Below are positions 1 through 8,922 of a stretch of DNA of 64,000 nt, one piece after another. Where the stretch lies: assembly GCF_041261205.1 (NCBI RefSeq), contig NZ_JBGCCH010000033.1, positions 1 to 64,000 of the forward strand, in the 5' to 3' direction. Under the pieces are notes generated by a model. It was not told where the DNA came from, ran no database searches, and saw only the letters and a list, made by a program, of their open reading frames with translations. Position 1 is the first letter of the stretch; the number at the start of each line of letters is the position of its first letter. The position numbers were made by a program, and so were the translations under genes. Origin of the DNA: Catenulispora sp. MAP5-51 (GTDB taxonomy: Bacteria; Actinomycetota; Actinomycetes; Streptomycetales; Catenulisporaceae).

Positions 1-69
1 GCAGTGATCTGGCACAACGACAAGATCGGCGCACCGGTCCATCGTTCACTGACCGCCTACGACCACTAA
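1..69 (+). CDS. 3' end of an unidentified CDS (partial)
   Basis: The first 69 bases read without a stop as the last 22 residues of a protein entering from the left edge, ending in a TAA stop. The visible tail includes IWHNDKIGAPVHRSLTAYDH. I do not recognise the family from so short a piece. It converges on the uracil-DNA glycosylase gene that follows. Confidence 0.45.
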   Translation, partial: AVIWHNDKIGAPVHRSLTAYDH

Positions 70-90
70 CGACCCCTTGGACTCAGTCAT

Positions 91-828
91 CTAGAGCAAG
101 CCGGCCTCGGTGGCGGCCGCCCCGATCACGTCGCGCAGCATCGCCGGCGTCAGCCGTCCGGTGAAGGTGTTCTGCTGGCTGACGTGGTAGCAGCCGTGGA
201 TCGCCAGCGTGGGGCCGTCATCGGTGGCGGGCAGCTCGACGCGCGCGCCGTGCCCGAACGCGGGGCGCGGCTTCGGCACGCTCCAGCAGCCCGCGGCGGC
301 GATCGCCGGAAACAGCGCTTGCCAGCCGAACGCGCCCAGAACCACGATCGCCCGCACCGTCGGCCGCATCAGCTCCAGTTCCCGCACCAGCCAGGGTCGG
401 CAGGTGTCGCGCTCGTCCGGCGTCGGCTTGTTGTCCGGCGGCGCGCAGTGCACGGGAGCGGTGAAGCGCACGCCCAGCAGCTCCAGGCCGTCGGTCGCGG
501 AGACCGAGGTCGGCTGGTTGGCGAGCCCGAGTGCGTGCAGCGCCTCGACCAGGATGTCGCCGGACCGGTCGCCGGTGAACATCCGCCCGGTCCGGTTACC
601 GCCATGTGCCGCGGGCGCCAGCCCGACGATCAGCAGCCGCGCATCAGCCGGCCCGAAGCCGGGAACAGGACGCGCCCAGTAGCTCTGATCGGCGAACGAC
701 CTGCGCTTGACACGCCCGACCTCCTCCCGCCACTCCACCAACCGTGGACACGCCCGGCAGTTGCACAAGGCTCGGTCCAACGCGGCGAGATTCGGAGCGG
801 TCGGCGCCTGCTCGCTCGGTGATTGCAC
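91..828 (-). CDS. Uracil-DNA glycosylase, family 5 (UdgB type)
   Basis: A 245-residue DNA repair glycosylase that removes uracil, and in this family often hypoxanthine, from DNA. The N-terminal part has the CNCRACPRL cysteine cluster typical of iron-sulphur UDGs. Motif 1 is seen as [19 protein letters not shown] (about residues 69-87), with the Ala after GLAP in place of the usual catalytic Asp or Asn, a hallmark of family 5. The C-terminal motif is [15 protein letters not shown]. Length is normal for the family. The start is GTG without an obvious Shine-Dalgarno sequence, so the exact start is uncertain. It appears monocistronic. Confidence 0.88.
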   Translation of the reverse strand: MQSPSEQAPTAPNLAALDRALCNCRACPRLVEWREEVGRVKRRSFADQSYWARPVPGFGPADARLLIVGLAPAAHGGNRTGRMFTGDRSGDILVEALHALGLANQPTSVSATDGLELLGVRFTAPVHCAPPDNKPTPDERDTCRPWLVRELELMRPTVRAIVVLGAFGWQALFPAIAAAGCWSVPKPRPAFGHGARVELPATDDGPTLAIHGCYHVSQQNTFTGRLTPAMLRDVIGAAATEAGLL

Positions 829-879
829 AAGCGCAACCTACCGGCGTGGCGGAGTCGACGCCCGGTGACCCGAACGCGC

Positions 880-912
880 ACGGTGCGGTCGGGTGACTCC
901 CGACCGCACCGT
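880..912 (-). terminator. Perfect 14-bp hairpin downstream of the GH76 gene
   Basis: Perfect inverted repeat with arms ACGGTGCGGTCGGG and CCCGACCGCACCGT around a 5-base loop, lying 13 bases past the GH76 stop. There is no T-run, as is common for actinobacterial terminators. It also insulates the uracil-DNA glycosylase promoter. Confidence 0.7.
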
Positions 913-925
913 AAATGCTCAGCGC

Positions 926-2770
926 TCAGGACCCCGCGTCCAGCGCCTCCAACCCGCTGGCCTGCGTCCGCCAATCACTCACGTTCGGATTCGTCCCCGA
1001 ACCCTGGCCCGACCAGCGCTCCCCGATCCGGTTCAGCGAATCGCGGTCCGTGCTCCACAGCGACCCTGTCTGCGTTCCGATGAATCCGCTGTACGCGCCG
1101 CCGACCGCGCCGTCGTCGTTCAGCTGCGCCAGGAAGCGCATGAAGATCCCCTTGAACTGCTTCTGGTTGTCGTCGCATGTCGCGGTCAGCGCGTCGCACG
1201 ACTCCGTCAGCAGTCCGTTCGTCACCAGTGTCGGCGAGTGCACCGCCGAGTCGGCCAGGTAGCGGGCCTCGGTCAGGTCGCCGCCGTTGCCGGTCGCGCG
1301 GTACATCTCGTGCGCGGCGCCGATGGCCAGGCCCTGGTTGTACGTCCAGACCGTCTGGCCGTTGTTCGTGCAGGTGTTCGTCAGGCCGTCGTTGACCAGG
1401 CCCGAGCCGTTGATCAGCCCGCTGTTCCCGAACCAGGTCCAGGCGGTGGTCGCGCGGCCCAGCCAGGCCGTGTCGCCGGGGATGCGGTTGTGCAGCGCGG
1501 CGGTCAGGTCCACGTAGAGCGCGTTGGTCACCGAGTTCTTGTACGTCTTCTGGGTGTTCCACCAGACGCCGCCGCCGCAGCTGCTCGTGTCCCACAGGGT
1601 GCTGACGTAGTCCATGATCGTGACGGCCTCGTTCAGGTACGTCTGGTTCCCCGTCAGGTCGTACGCGTCGACCCAGGCCATCGCCCACCACTCGGTGTCG
1701 TCGGTGGCCTGGCTGATGAAGTCGCCCTGGACCGGGTCCGAGCTGCGCGCGCCGGCCGGGAAGGCGGCCTTGTTCACCTGGAACGTGCGGTCGACGATCC
1801 ACTCCTGCGAGGTGTCGCCGGAGCCGCGCATGTAGTCGATCATCGAGGTCAGCGCCACGGCCGAGTTCCACCAGCTCGACGGCCACCATGCGTTGTACGG
1901 GTCGTACGACCACATCAGCGCGTCGGCGGCGGCTTTGGTCGGGACCGCGTCGGCGCGCGCCCACGCCGTGCAGCTCCCGTTCTGCCCGGTCACCGCACGC
2001 CCGCAGGCGCGCACGGCCCCGCCGGCCAGCCGTCCCAGCGGATCGTCGATGTTGATCTCGGCAGTCTGCGTCCCGGTCGCACCGGACGGCACGCTCACCC
2101 GCCCCTTGCTCGAGCCGTCCGGCCAGCTCGCGCCGGCGTCCCAGGAGCGGTCCATCCAGATCTCGTCGCCCGGCGCGCCGCCGGAGATCGAGGCCCAGGC
2201 CATGCCGCCGGAGTCGACGTGCAGCGCGATGTCGCGGCCGCTCAAGGTGGTGTCGGGAACCGGCGAGGTGTTGCCGACCGAGCCGGCGGAGGAGACGCCG
2301 TCGCAGCGCGCGGCGCACACCGGCAGGTGGACCCAGTTCGTGCAGACCACGCCGTTCGCGTCGCCGCACGCCCGCACCACCGCGCGCCGGTGGTTGGACG
2401 GGTCGTACATGTTGTACATCAGGGTCCGAGTACCGGTCCACGTGCTCGGGATCGACGCCTTGCCCAGCAGCCCGTCCCAGGTGCTGCCGGCGTCCCAGGA
2501 CCGGTCGATCCACACCGAGTCGTTGAGCTGCCCGTTGTCGATGCTGGCCCAGGCCATCCCGTCGACGTCGTCCACGTGCAGCTCGACCACGCGGTTGTTC
2601 ACATAGACGTTCGGAGTCGGGAACGTCTCCTGCTGGGCCAGTGACGGATCACGCGTGTCGCAGTACAGCGCGCACACGGTGGTCGCCGCCGATGCCACCG
2701 GCGGCGACCCACCGAGTACCGGTGCCAGCGCCGTGACCAGGGCGGTAAGGAGAATCAGGGTCCTGCGCAC
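926..2770 (-). CDS. Secreted GH76 alpha-1,6-mannanase with duplicated N-terminal module
   Basis: A 614-residue secreted enzyme. The start is GTG at 2770 behind GGGAGG; the open frame continues upstream, but only as a shadow of the GH64 gene. A Sec signal peptide (RRTLILLTALVTALAPVLGG) is followed by two homologous modules of about 120 residues, each with the pattern CxxxC, HVD..GMAWASI, a W-x-D-RSWDAG motif and VRACG. The C-terminal part of about 350 residues is a GH76 catalytic domain. SQATDDTEWWAMAW carries the paired catalytic aspartates, and repeated W-rich helices fit an alpha6/alpha6 barrel. Family members cut alpha-1,6-mannan of fungal walls or actinobacterial glycolipids. It lies directly downstream of the GH64 gene, 29 bases apart, and is likely co-transcribed. 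Confidence 0.88.
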   Translation of the reverse strand: MRRTLILLTALVTALAPVLGGSPPVASAATTVCALYCDTRDPSLAQQETFPTPNVYVNNRVVELHVDDVDGMAWASIDNGQLNDSVWIDRSWDAGSTWDGLLGKASIPSTWTGTRTLMYNMYDPSNHRRAVVRACGDANGVVCTNWVHLPVCAARCDGVSSAGSVGNTSPVPDTTLSGRDIALHVDSGGMAWASISGGAPGDEIWMDRSWDAGASWPDGSSKGRVSVPSGATGTQTAEINIDDPLGRLAGGAVRACGRAVTGQNGSCTAWARADAVPTKAAADALMWSYDPYNAWWPSSWWNSAVALTSMIDYMRGSGDTSQEWIVDRTFQVNKAAFPAGARSSDPVQGDFISQATDDTEWWAMAWVDAYDLTGNQTYLNEAVTIMDYVSTLWDTSSCGGGVWWNTQKTYKNSVTNALYVDLTAALHNRIPGDTAWLGRATTAWTWFGNSGLINGSGLVNDGLTNTCTNNGQTVWTYNQGLAIGAAHEMYRATGNGGDLTEARYLADSAVHSPTLVTNGLLTESCDALTATCDDNQKQFKGIFMRFLAQLNDDGAVGGAYSGFIGTQTGSLWSTDRDSLNRIGERWSGQGSGTNPNVSDWRTQASGLEALDAGS

Positions 2771-2799
2771 GGCGAAGCACCTCCCGGACGGGGCGGATA

Positions 2800-4500
2800 T
2801 CAGGACTGAGCGAAGGTGAACCAGTGCACGTTCACGAAGTCGGCGGGCTGCCCGGAGGAGAACGTCAGGTAGACCGTGTGCACGCCGGTGACCCGGCTGA
2901 TGTTGGCCGGTACCGTCTCCCAGGTCTGCCAGCCGCCGGTGTTGCCGAGGGCGAAGCTGCCGATCGGCGCGGCCGTCGGGCTGTCCAGCGCCACCTGGAC
3001 CAGGCCGCTGATACCGGCTCCGGCCCCGGAGGCGACCCGCGCCTTGAACTGCGTGGCGCCTGCGCTGCCGAAGTCGACGCCGGTGTAGCCCAGCCAGTCG
3101 CCGTTCGCGATCCAGCCGACGTCCTGGCCGCCGCCGGTGTCGCTGGTGGTCTCGTTCTGCGTGCCGTTGTGCGAGCTGTAGCTCGCGGCCTGGATCGTGG
3201 AGTAGGCGCTGATGCTGCCGCCGCCGGGAGCCGAGGAGCTGGAGCTGGAGGAGGGCTGGCTCGGTCCGCCGCCGCCCGGGCCGGTGGCCGTGCCGCCGCC
3301 GACGGCCACGGTCAGCAGCGTCGGGCTGCCGTCGGACACGGCGCCGGACTGGTCGGCGCCGCCGTTGGGGGCCACGTCGTCGTAGGGGAAGCCGTAGCCG
3401 CGGTGGTCCAGGCTCGCCGCGTGCGCGATCCGCGAGTAGTGGTTCGTGATCGTGTTCTGGTAGTAGTTCGCGGGGTTCTCGCCGTCGGGCTGGCTGGCGT
3501 CGATCAGCAGGGTACTGCGATTGAACGCGGCGCTGATCCGCGCGGTCAGCGGGCCCATGGCGCCGGCGGTGTTGGCGAACGGTCCGGTGCTGCAGCTGAA
3601 GATGTCCGCGGCCGAGGGCTGCGCGAAACTTCCCAGGCCCGGGAAGGTCAACTGGCCGCCGGAGACCTGTCCGTTCACGGTGCCCCAGGAGGCCTGGGTG
3701 TCCACGGCAAGCGGCTGGCTGGAGTACTTGGACCACACCTGGTTCACGTACGGCTGGTAGTACCCGGAGAACAGCGAGCTGTTGATGACGATGCCGTTGT
3801 TCGGGCTCAGCGCGCGCAGGTTGGCGCCGCCGTTGGTGACGACCAGCTGGTCCCAGCCGGCGCCGTCGGCGGCGTGCTGGGCCTTCAGGTTCGTGCAGAC
3901 GGTGTCCAGGCCGTTGGTCGGCAGGCCGCTGACGGTCTGCGTGGCGCCGGAGGAGTTCGTCAGGGCCAGCGAGATCGGGATCGAGACGAAGTCGACGTAG
4001 CTGATGTTCGCGAACATCTGCGCGGCGTTGTACGTGAACTCGCAGAAGTCCCACATGAGGTGGATGTTGGGATCGGACTGGTTGCTCACGGACGGCTCGA
4101 CCAGGCCGGGGCCCGGGTTGAGCAGGAAGGTCAGCGGGGCGCCGATGGAGAACCAGATCCGGCCGCCGGCGATGTGCGGGATGGTGATCGTGGTGGTGCT
4201 GCCCGGTGCGCCCAGCGCGATCGCGCAGTTCGCGCCCAGCGGCGCCCCGGTCGATCCGGGGGAGGACGGGTAGTAGACCGTGTGCCCGTCGGACTCCAGC
4301 AGCATCAGGGCATTGTTGTTGTCGATCGCCTGCCCGGTGACGTAGGCGTAGACCTGGTTCGAGGTCGTGGTGTTCTGCAGGGCGATCTGCAGGGTGGGGG
4401 TGGTCGCCGAGGCACGGAAGGCCAGTGCCCCGGTGCCCAGGCCGAGCGCTGAGCCGCCAAGGGCGACGGCGGAGGACAGCAGTTTTCTGCGATTCATCAT
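2800..4500 (-). CDS. Secreted GH64 beta-1,3-glucanase with C-terminal CBM6
   Basis: A 566-residue enzyme with a probable Tat signal (MMNRRKLLSSAVALGG). Residues 35 to about 400 are a GH64 laminaripentaose-producing beta-1,3-glucanase. WDFCEFTYN (Glu154) and ISYVDFVSIPISLAL (Asp170) match the Glu/Asp pair used by the family, and the middle carries DHRGYGFPYDDV. A Ser/Gly/Pro linker at about 405-430 joins a CBM6 beta-sandwich with the typical IQAASYSS start, NGDWLGYTGVDFG and closing TVYLTFSSG. It cuts beta-1,3-glucan of fungal walls. First gene of a two-gene unit with GH76, divergent from the GH54 gene. Confidence 0.9.
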   Translation of the reverse strand: MMNRRKLLSSAVALGGSALGLGTGALAFRASATTPTLQIALQNTTTSNQVYAYVTGQAIDNNNALMLLESDGHTVYYPSSPGSTGAPLGANCAIALGAPGSTTTITIPHIAGGRIWFSIGAPLTFLLNPGPGLVEPSVSNQSDPNIHLMWDFCEFTYNAAQMFANISYVDFVSIPISLALTNSSGATQTVSGLPTNGLDTVCTNLKAQHAADGAGWDQLVVTNGGANLRALSPNNGIVINSSLFSGYYQPYVNQVWSKYSSQPLAVDTQASWGTVNGQVSGGQLTFPGLGSFAQPSAADIFSCSTGPFANTAGAMGPLTARISAAFNRSTLLIDASQPDGENPANYYQNTITNHYSRIAHAASLDHRGYGFPYDDVAPNGGADQSGAVSDGSPTLLTVAVGGGTATGPGGGGPSQPSSSSSSSAPGGGSISAYSTIQAASYSSHNGTQNETTSDTGGGQDVGWIANGDWLGYTGVDFGSAGATQFKARVASGAGAGISGLVQVALDSPTAAPIGSFALGNTGGWQTWETVPANISRVTGVHTVYLTFSSGQPADFVNVHWFTFAQS

Positions 4501-4821
4501 GAGAGGCGCTCCTCGCAGCGGTGGTGCACCGATTCGTGGGGGAGGTGCGGTGGTGCGGGGCGGTTCCGGAAACGTTTACGAAACTCGTTGCCTCCGAGTA
4601 TGGAAACCTGGCGCGCATCCGTCAACGTCCTGGTGTCCCATGGATTCGTAAAGATCGAACATCGATCTACAAAACAGAGCGTTTATTGACGCAAAGCAAC
4701 GTCGGTCGTACCGTGCCTGTTCGGACGCCGACCCACACCCTCAGGGTGTCCAGCCCGCGCGCCGATGGCGGACTGCGCGGTTGTAAGGCTACGTGTATCC
4801 CCGTCCCCAGGGAGCATCGCC
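4501..4821. promoter_or_regulatory. Divergent control region between GH64-GH76 and GH54
   Basis: 321 bases without a gene, locally AT-richer than its surroundings. It holds two operator-like palindromes. One is AAACGTTT at 4570-4577, inside GGAAACGTTTAC, which resembles LacI/CcpA-family sites. The other is AGATCGA-ACA-TCGATCT at 4652-4668, with perfect 7-bp arms. A LacI-type regulator is encoded 2 kb away, so control of both directions by it is plausible but not shown. The GH54 ribosome binding site (AGGGAG) is at the right edge. Confidence 0.5.
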
Positions 4822-6702
4822 ATGCGTTCATCTCCACCTGCCCGTCTGCCCGATCTGAGCGCGGACCATCGGTCCCGCCTGTGGCATCGCCTCGCGATGT
4901 CCCTCGGCGCGGTCGTGGTCCTCCTGCTCGGCGTCCTCACCGTCGGACCCGCGGCCCGAGCCGCGGGAACCCAAGAGCCCTGCGACATCTACGCCTCCGC
5001 GGGAACACCGTGCGTGGCGGCGCACAGCACGGTTCGCGCGCTCTACGCGTCCTACAACGGGCCGCTCTACCAGGTGCGGCGTGCGTCCGACGGCGCCACC
5101 ACCAACATCGGCCCCACCTCGGCCGGCGGTTATGCGAACTCTGACGCGCAGGACGTGTTCTGCGTGCAGACCGCCTGCACCATCACCGTCATCTACGACC
5201 AGTCTCCGCAGCACAACAACCTGACGATCGAGGGCGGAGGCGGCGCGAACCCGAACGCCGACGTCGCCGCGAACGCCAACGCCGCGCACATCACGGTCAA
5301 CGGCAACAAGGCCTACGGCGTGTACGTCGGCCCCGGCGTCGGCTACCGCGACGACAGCACCTCCGCGATCCCGACCGGCGGCCAGGCGCAGGGCGCGTAC
5401 ATGGTCGCCAGCGGCACGCACGTCAACAGCGGCTGCTGCTTCGACTACGGCAACGCCGAGACCAACAACCGGGACAACGGGAACGGCCACATGGAGGCGG
5501 TGAACCTCGGCACCAGCTGCTGGGCCTCGCCGTGCACCGGCAGCGGGCCGTGGATCACCGGCGACCTGGAGAACGGCCTGTACATGGGCGCCGGCTCGAA
5601 CCCGTCGAACACCGGCAACAACAGCCAGTTCGTCACGGCGATGCTCAAGAGCAACAACCAGACCACCTTCGAGATCGAAGGCGGCAACTCCCAATCCGGG
5701 GGTCTGACGACCTGGTACAACGGATCGCTGCCACCGAACGGCTACACGCCGATGTCGCTGGAGGGCGCCATCGTGCTGGGCACCGGCGGCGACAACAGCA
5801 ACGGCTCGATCGGCACCTTCTTCGAAGGCGTGATGACCGCCGGCGTCCCGAGCGATTCCGCCGACGCGGCCGTGCAGGCGAACATCGTCGCGCAGGGCTA
5901 CAGCGGCAACAGCGGCGGCAGCCCGCAGTCCTCCGGCGGCACCATCACCCTGGCCGGCGGCCAGTGTGTGGATGTCCTCGGCGACGACTCCGGCGGCGAC
6001 CTGACGCACGTGAACCTGTGGAGCTGCCAGTCCGGCGCCATCGACCAGCACTGGACGCACAACTCCGACGGCTCGCTGGAGACCCTGGGCCGCTGCCTGG
6101 ACATCGACGGCGACGGCACCGCGGTCGGCACCAAGGTCGAGCTGTGGGACTGCAACGGCGTCGGCGGCCAGAAGTGGATCCAGCAGGGCAACGGCTCGCT
6201 GCTGAACCCGCAATCAGGGCTCTGTCTCGATGACCCGAGCGGCAACACCGCCAACGGTACGCAGCTGCAGATCTACACCTGCAACGGCACCACCGCGCAG
6301 GCGTTCTCGGTCAACGGCGGCGGCACGGTCAACGCTCCCGGCAGCAAGTGCGTGGACGTCACCGGCGACGACAACGGCGGGGACCTGGCACTGGTCCAGC
6401 TGTGGAACTGCCAGCCCTACGCGGCCGACCAGCACTGGTACCACAACTCGAACGGCTCGCTGGAGACCCTGGGCCGCTGCCTGGACATCGACGGCGACGG
6501 CACCGCGGTCGGCACCAAGGTCGAGCTGTGGGACTGCAACGGCGTCGGCGGCCAGGTCTGGCAGCAGCAGAGCAACGGCTCCCTGCTGAACCCGCAGTCG
6601 GGCCTGTGCCTGGACGACCCGAGCGGCAACACCGCCAACGGCACGCAGCTGCAGATCTACACCTGCAACGGCACCGCGGCGCAGAAGTTCGCGCTGACGT
6701 AG
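4822..6702 (+). CDS. Secreted GH54 alpha-L-arabinofuranosidase with two CBM13 (ricin-B) modules
   Basis: A 626-residue protein starting at ATG 4822 behind AGGGAG; an upstream in-frame ATG lacks a good site. A signal anchor at about 25-48 is followed by the AbfB-type catalytic domain (about 50-362). It has paired cysteines, GCCFDYGNAETNNRDNGNGH, the DLENGL motif (Glu250, candidate nucleophile) and GGDNSNG (Asp324, candidate acid/base). Two tandem ricin-B lectin domains replace the fungal arabinose-binding module and fill 376-626, with repeated QHW and ELWDCNG motifs. It releases arabinose from arabinan or arabinoxylan. The two lectin modules share a perfect 102-base stretch. Convergent with the LacI gene. 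Confidence 0.87.
   Translation: MRSSPPARLPDLSADHRSRLWHRLAMSLGAVVVLLLGVLTVGPAARAAGTQEPCDIYASAGTPCVAAHSTVRALYASYNGPLYQVRRASDGATTNIGPTSAGGYANSDAQDVFCVQTACTITVIYDQSPQHNNLTIEGGGGANPNADVAANANAAHITVNGNKAYGVYVGPGVGYRDDSTSAIPTGGQAQGAYMVASGTHVNSGCCFDYGNAETNNRDNGNGHMEAVNLGTSCWASPCTGSGPWITGDLENGLYMGAGSNPSNTGNNSQFVTAMLKSNNQTTFEIEGGNSQSGGLTTWYNGSLPPNGYTPMSLEGAIVLGTGGDNSNGSIGTFFEGVMTAGVPSDSADAAVQANIVAQGYSGNSGGSPQSSGGTITLAGGQCVDVLGDDSGGDLTHVNLWSCQSGAIDQHWTHNSDGSLETLGRCLDIDGDGTAVGTKVELWDCNGVGGQKWIQQGNGSLLNPQSGLCLDDPSGNTANGTQLQIYTCNGTTAQAFSVNGGGTVNAPGSKCVDVTGDDNGGDLALVQLWNCQPYAADQHWYHNSNGSLETLGRCLDIDGDGTAVGTKVELWDCNGVGGQVWQQQSNGSLLNPQSGLCLDDPSGNTANGTQLQIYTCNGTAAQKFALT
6070..6555 (+). repeat. 102-bp perfect direct repeat within the two CBM13 modules
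   Basis: Bases 6070-6171 and 6454-6555 appear identical when read side by side, including third codon positions, and are 384 bases (128 codons) apart. Flanking sequence has diverged. This indicates recent internal duplication or gene conversion inside the GH54 gene. Confidence 0.8.
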
Positions 6703-6746
6703 GCCGCTCGCGGCCGGCCTTGTGAGGGAGGCCGGTTCCCGGGCAC

Positions 6747-6787
6747 GCGCGGCGTGCTGTCGGACGACAGCCGGCAGCACGCCGCGC
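6747..6787. terminator. Bidirectional hairpin between GH54 and LacI genes
   Basis: Perfect 13-bp arms GCGCGGCGTGCTG and CAGCACGCCGCGC, with additional pairing inside the spacer, lie between two convergent genes. A second smaller hairpin (CCGGCCT/AGGCCGG) is at 6714-6735. Immediately right, two 17-base near-identical direct repeats (GGTTCYTCGGGCCGAAA at 6807-6823 and 6826-6842) have no explained role. Confidence 0.65.
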
Positions 6788-6881
6788 CGGGTCTCGGGTC
6801 GAAGGAGGTTCTTCGGGCCGAAATAGGTTCCTCGGGCCGAAACCAGTGTCTCGGCCAAGATCAGGTCAGAAGCGCGAAAAA

Positions 6882-7907
6882 TCAGCGCCCTGCTCCGCGC
6901 GGCCCGGTCGAATCCCGCGCGACGAACGAACTCGGCAGCACCACCTGCCGCGCCCGCCCCGGATCGGCCAACCGGTCCAGCAGCAGATCCACCGCCGTGC
7001 GTCCGGCGAGCTCGTTCGGCATCGCGATCGTGGTCAGCGCTGGTGCCGTCATGCCGGCGAACAGCACGTCGTCGCACCCTGCGACGCTCACCGAGCCCGG
7101 CACGTCGTGCCCGCGCTCGGTCAGCCCGCGGATGGTGCCCAGCGCCACGACGTCGTCGCAGGCCAGCGCCGCTGTCGCGGCGTGCCGCGCCACCGCCTCG
7201 GCGGCGGCCAGGCCGCCTTCGAAGCTCGGCGGGTAGGGGCCCAGCACCTCGACCGTCAGGCCCAGCCGTTCCGCGTGGCGCCGCACACAGCCGCGCTTCT
7301 CCTTGTCCGACCAGGACGAGGCCGGGCCTCCCAGGTACACCAGGTCGCGGTGGCCCAGGGCGTGCAGGTGCTCCATCAGGGCCCCGACACCGGTGTCCAC
7401 GCTGCAGACCACCGAGGCCACGCCGGGGATGGTGCGGTTGACCAGGACCACCGGGCGCCGGGCGGCGATCTCCTTGATCGGCGCCGTCGCCGAGCGCGGG
7501 GAGCACAGCACCAGACCGTCCGCCCGGCTGAGCGTCTCGCGCATCAGGCGGTGTTCGCGCTCGGCGTGTTCGTCGGTGTCGGCGAGCAGGACGGCGTAGC
7601 CGGCCTCGTCGGCCCGGTTCTCGGCCGCGCGGACCAGCGGGGGGAAGAAGGGGTTGGCGATGTCCGGGACCAGCAGGCCCAGGACCGCGGTGCGCCCGGT
7701 GGCCAGGCCGCGGGCCGAGCGGTTCGGCTGGTAGCCCACGCGCTCGGCGACCGACAGGATCCGGTGCCGGGTCCGCTCGCCGATCATCTCGGGGCGGGTG
7801 AAGGCCCGCGAGACCGTGGAGACCGAGACCCCGACCTCGTCGGCGATGCTTTTCAGGGACGCCGCGGCCGGGCCGGGCTCGGGGGGTCCGGGCCGTCGCC
7901 GGGTCAT
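6882..7907 (-). CDS. LacI-family transcriptional regulator
   Basis: 341 residues from ATG 7907, behind GGAGG; the longer open frame upstream is not needed. An N-terminal LacI helix-turn-helix (SLKSIADEVGVSVSTVSRAF, then a hinge helix RSARGLATGRT) is followed by a periplasmic-binding-protein effector domain (from VLGLLVPDIANPFF onward, with CDDVLFAG). Such proteins repress sugar-utilisation genes until a saccharide binds. It is convergent with the GH54 gene and about 2 kb from palindromes in the GH64/GH54 control region, so local control of the glucan/arabinan enzymes is the simplest inference. The ligand cannot be predicted. Confidence 0.9.
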   Translation of the reverse strand: MTRRRPGPPEPGPAAASLKSIADEVGVSVSTVSRAFTRPEMIGERTRHRILSVAERVGYQPNRSARGLATGRTAVLGLLVPDIANPFFPPLVRAAENRADEAGYAVLLADTDEHAEREHRLMRETLSRADGLVLCSPRSATAPIKEIAARRPVVLVNRTIPGVASVVCSVDTGVGALMEHLHALGHRDLVYLGGPASSWSDKEKRGCVRRHAERLGLTVEVLGPYPPSFEGGLAAAEAVARHAATAALACDDVVALGTIRGLTERGHDVPGSVSVAGCDDVLFAGMTAPALTTIAMPNELAGRTAVDLLLDRLADPGRARQVVLPSSFVARDSTGPRGAGR

Positions 7908-8025
7908 GCGAACCTGCCTCCTGCTGTCTCGGGGGATCCGAGCGTACCCGGTGGCGTCGTCGCAGGTCGGAAAAGTGTTTGAGCCAGGTGGCGTCCGGCT
8001 GTTAGCGTCGCCTCGACCGTGAACC

Positions 8026-8099
8026 TGATGAGGGAGGTGATACCCGTGACCGCATACACCCATGGGTGCTCCCTCAGTCCGTCACGGTCCGGCGGCTGA
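8026..8099 (+). promoter_or_regulatory. Candidate leader: 17-codon uORF with mutually exclusive RNA stems
   Basis: A strong ribosome binding site (AGGGAGGTG) precedes GTG 8046, which opens a 17-codon reading frame (VTAYTHGCSLSPSRSGG) ending at TGA 8097-8099, about 55 bases before the acetyltransferase ATG. Three pairings compete: TGAGGGAG (8029-8036, containing the ribosome binding site) with CTCCCTCA (8069-8076); CCGTGAC (8044-8050) with GTCACGG (8081-8087); and the perfect palindrome CACCCATGGGTG (8057-8068). This is the layout of a translation-coupled attenuator. The triggering signal is unknown, and function is inferred from sequence only. Confidence 0.4.
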
Positions 8100-8154
8100 C
8101 GTTCGGTGTCGCCGGGAGCGCCTGATAGCGAGGCACTCCTGGAAGGAGACTCCG

Positions 8155-8922
8155 ATGGATACCAAGCCTTTTCTGCTCATCACGCGCGTCGCGGACTGGC
8201 AGTGGCACGCGCTGGACGACGACCTCGTCGTCGGCCGGGGGCATGCCGTGCACCGGCCCGACAGCCGATGGTTCATCAGCATCGACGCCTGGCATGAGGC
8301 CGCGTTCGACCTGCTGGCCGAGGCGATGCTGGCTGAGCTGCCGACGCCGGTGCACACGCTGATCGACGAAGCCGATGCCGAGATGCGTGCCCGCTGGGCG
8401 CGCGTCGGATTCACGGTTCGGCGCCGTGAGTGGGAGTACGTGGTGCCGACCGATCCGCAGGCCACAGGGCTCGCAGATGTGCTGCCGCCTTCGGGCGTCA
8501 CGATCGTGCCCGCCGGCCAGGCCGATGAGCGCCTGCTGCGGGACGTGGACCGTGCCATCCGTGACGAGGTCGGGGCGGGCGCCGGCTGGCAGTCGATGCC
8601 CGCGGAGGTGATCGTGCGGCCTGCGGGGGACACCATCGTCGATCCCGCGAAGTACGCGGTGGCCGCTGCGCCGGACCGCTATCTGGGCCTGATCCGGGTG
8701 GTGACGGTGCGGCGCTCGCGCATCGGGCTGCTCGCGGTCCGGGGCGCGGAGCAGCGGCGCGGCATCGGGCGGGCGCTGCTGGCCCATGCGCTGGAGACGT
8801 TGCACCGGTCCGGGACCGCCGAGGCCTGGGTCGAGGTGCAGGAGACCAACCGGGCGGCCTCGGCGCTGTTCGAAGGCGTCGGCGCCCGGCCCGTGAGCAG
8901 CAATCTGGAGCTGGTGCGATGA
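8155..8922 (+). CDS. GNAT-family N-acetyltransferase
   Basis: 255 residues from ATG 8155 behind GGAAGGAG. The C-terminal half is a GNAT fold with the acetyl-CoA binding motif ([22 protein letters not shown]) followed by [20 protein letters not shown]. The N-terminal 110 residues look like a second, degenerate GNAT-like half. The substrate is not evident. Its last codon overlaps the IF-1 start by four bases (ATGA), so the two are translationally coupled. It is preceded by a possible leader peptide. Confidence 0.82.
   Translation: MDTKPFLLITRVADWQWHALDDDLVVGRGHAVHRPDSRWFISIDAWHEAAFDLLAEAMLAELPTPVHTLIDEADAEMRARWARVGFTVRRREWEYVVPTDPQATGLADVLPPSGVTIVPAGQADERLLRDVDRAIRDEVGAGAGWQSMPAEVIVRPAGDTIVDPAKYAVAAAPDRYLGLIRVVTVRRSRIGLLAVRGAEQRRGIGRALLAHALETLHRSGTAEAWVEVQETNRAASALFEGVGARPVSSNLELVR

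Noticed and set aside
926-4618. A continuous 1230-codon minus-strand open frame covering GH76 and GH64 regions
   Set aside because: Only the part after GTG 2770 has sensible protein features. The upstream two thirds are an out-of-frame reading of the GH64 gene, rich in Arg and Pro.
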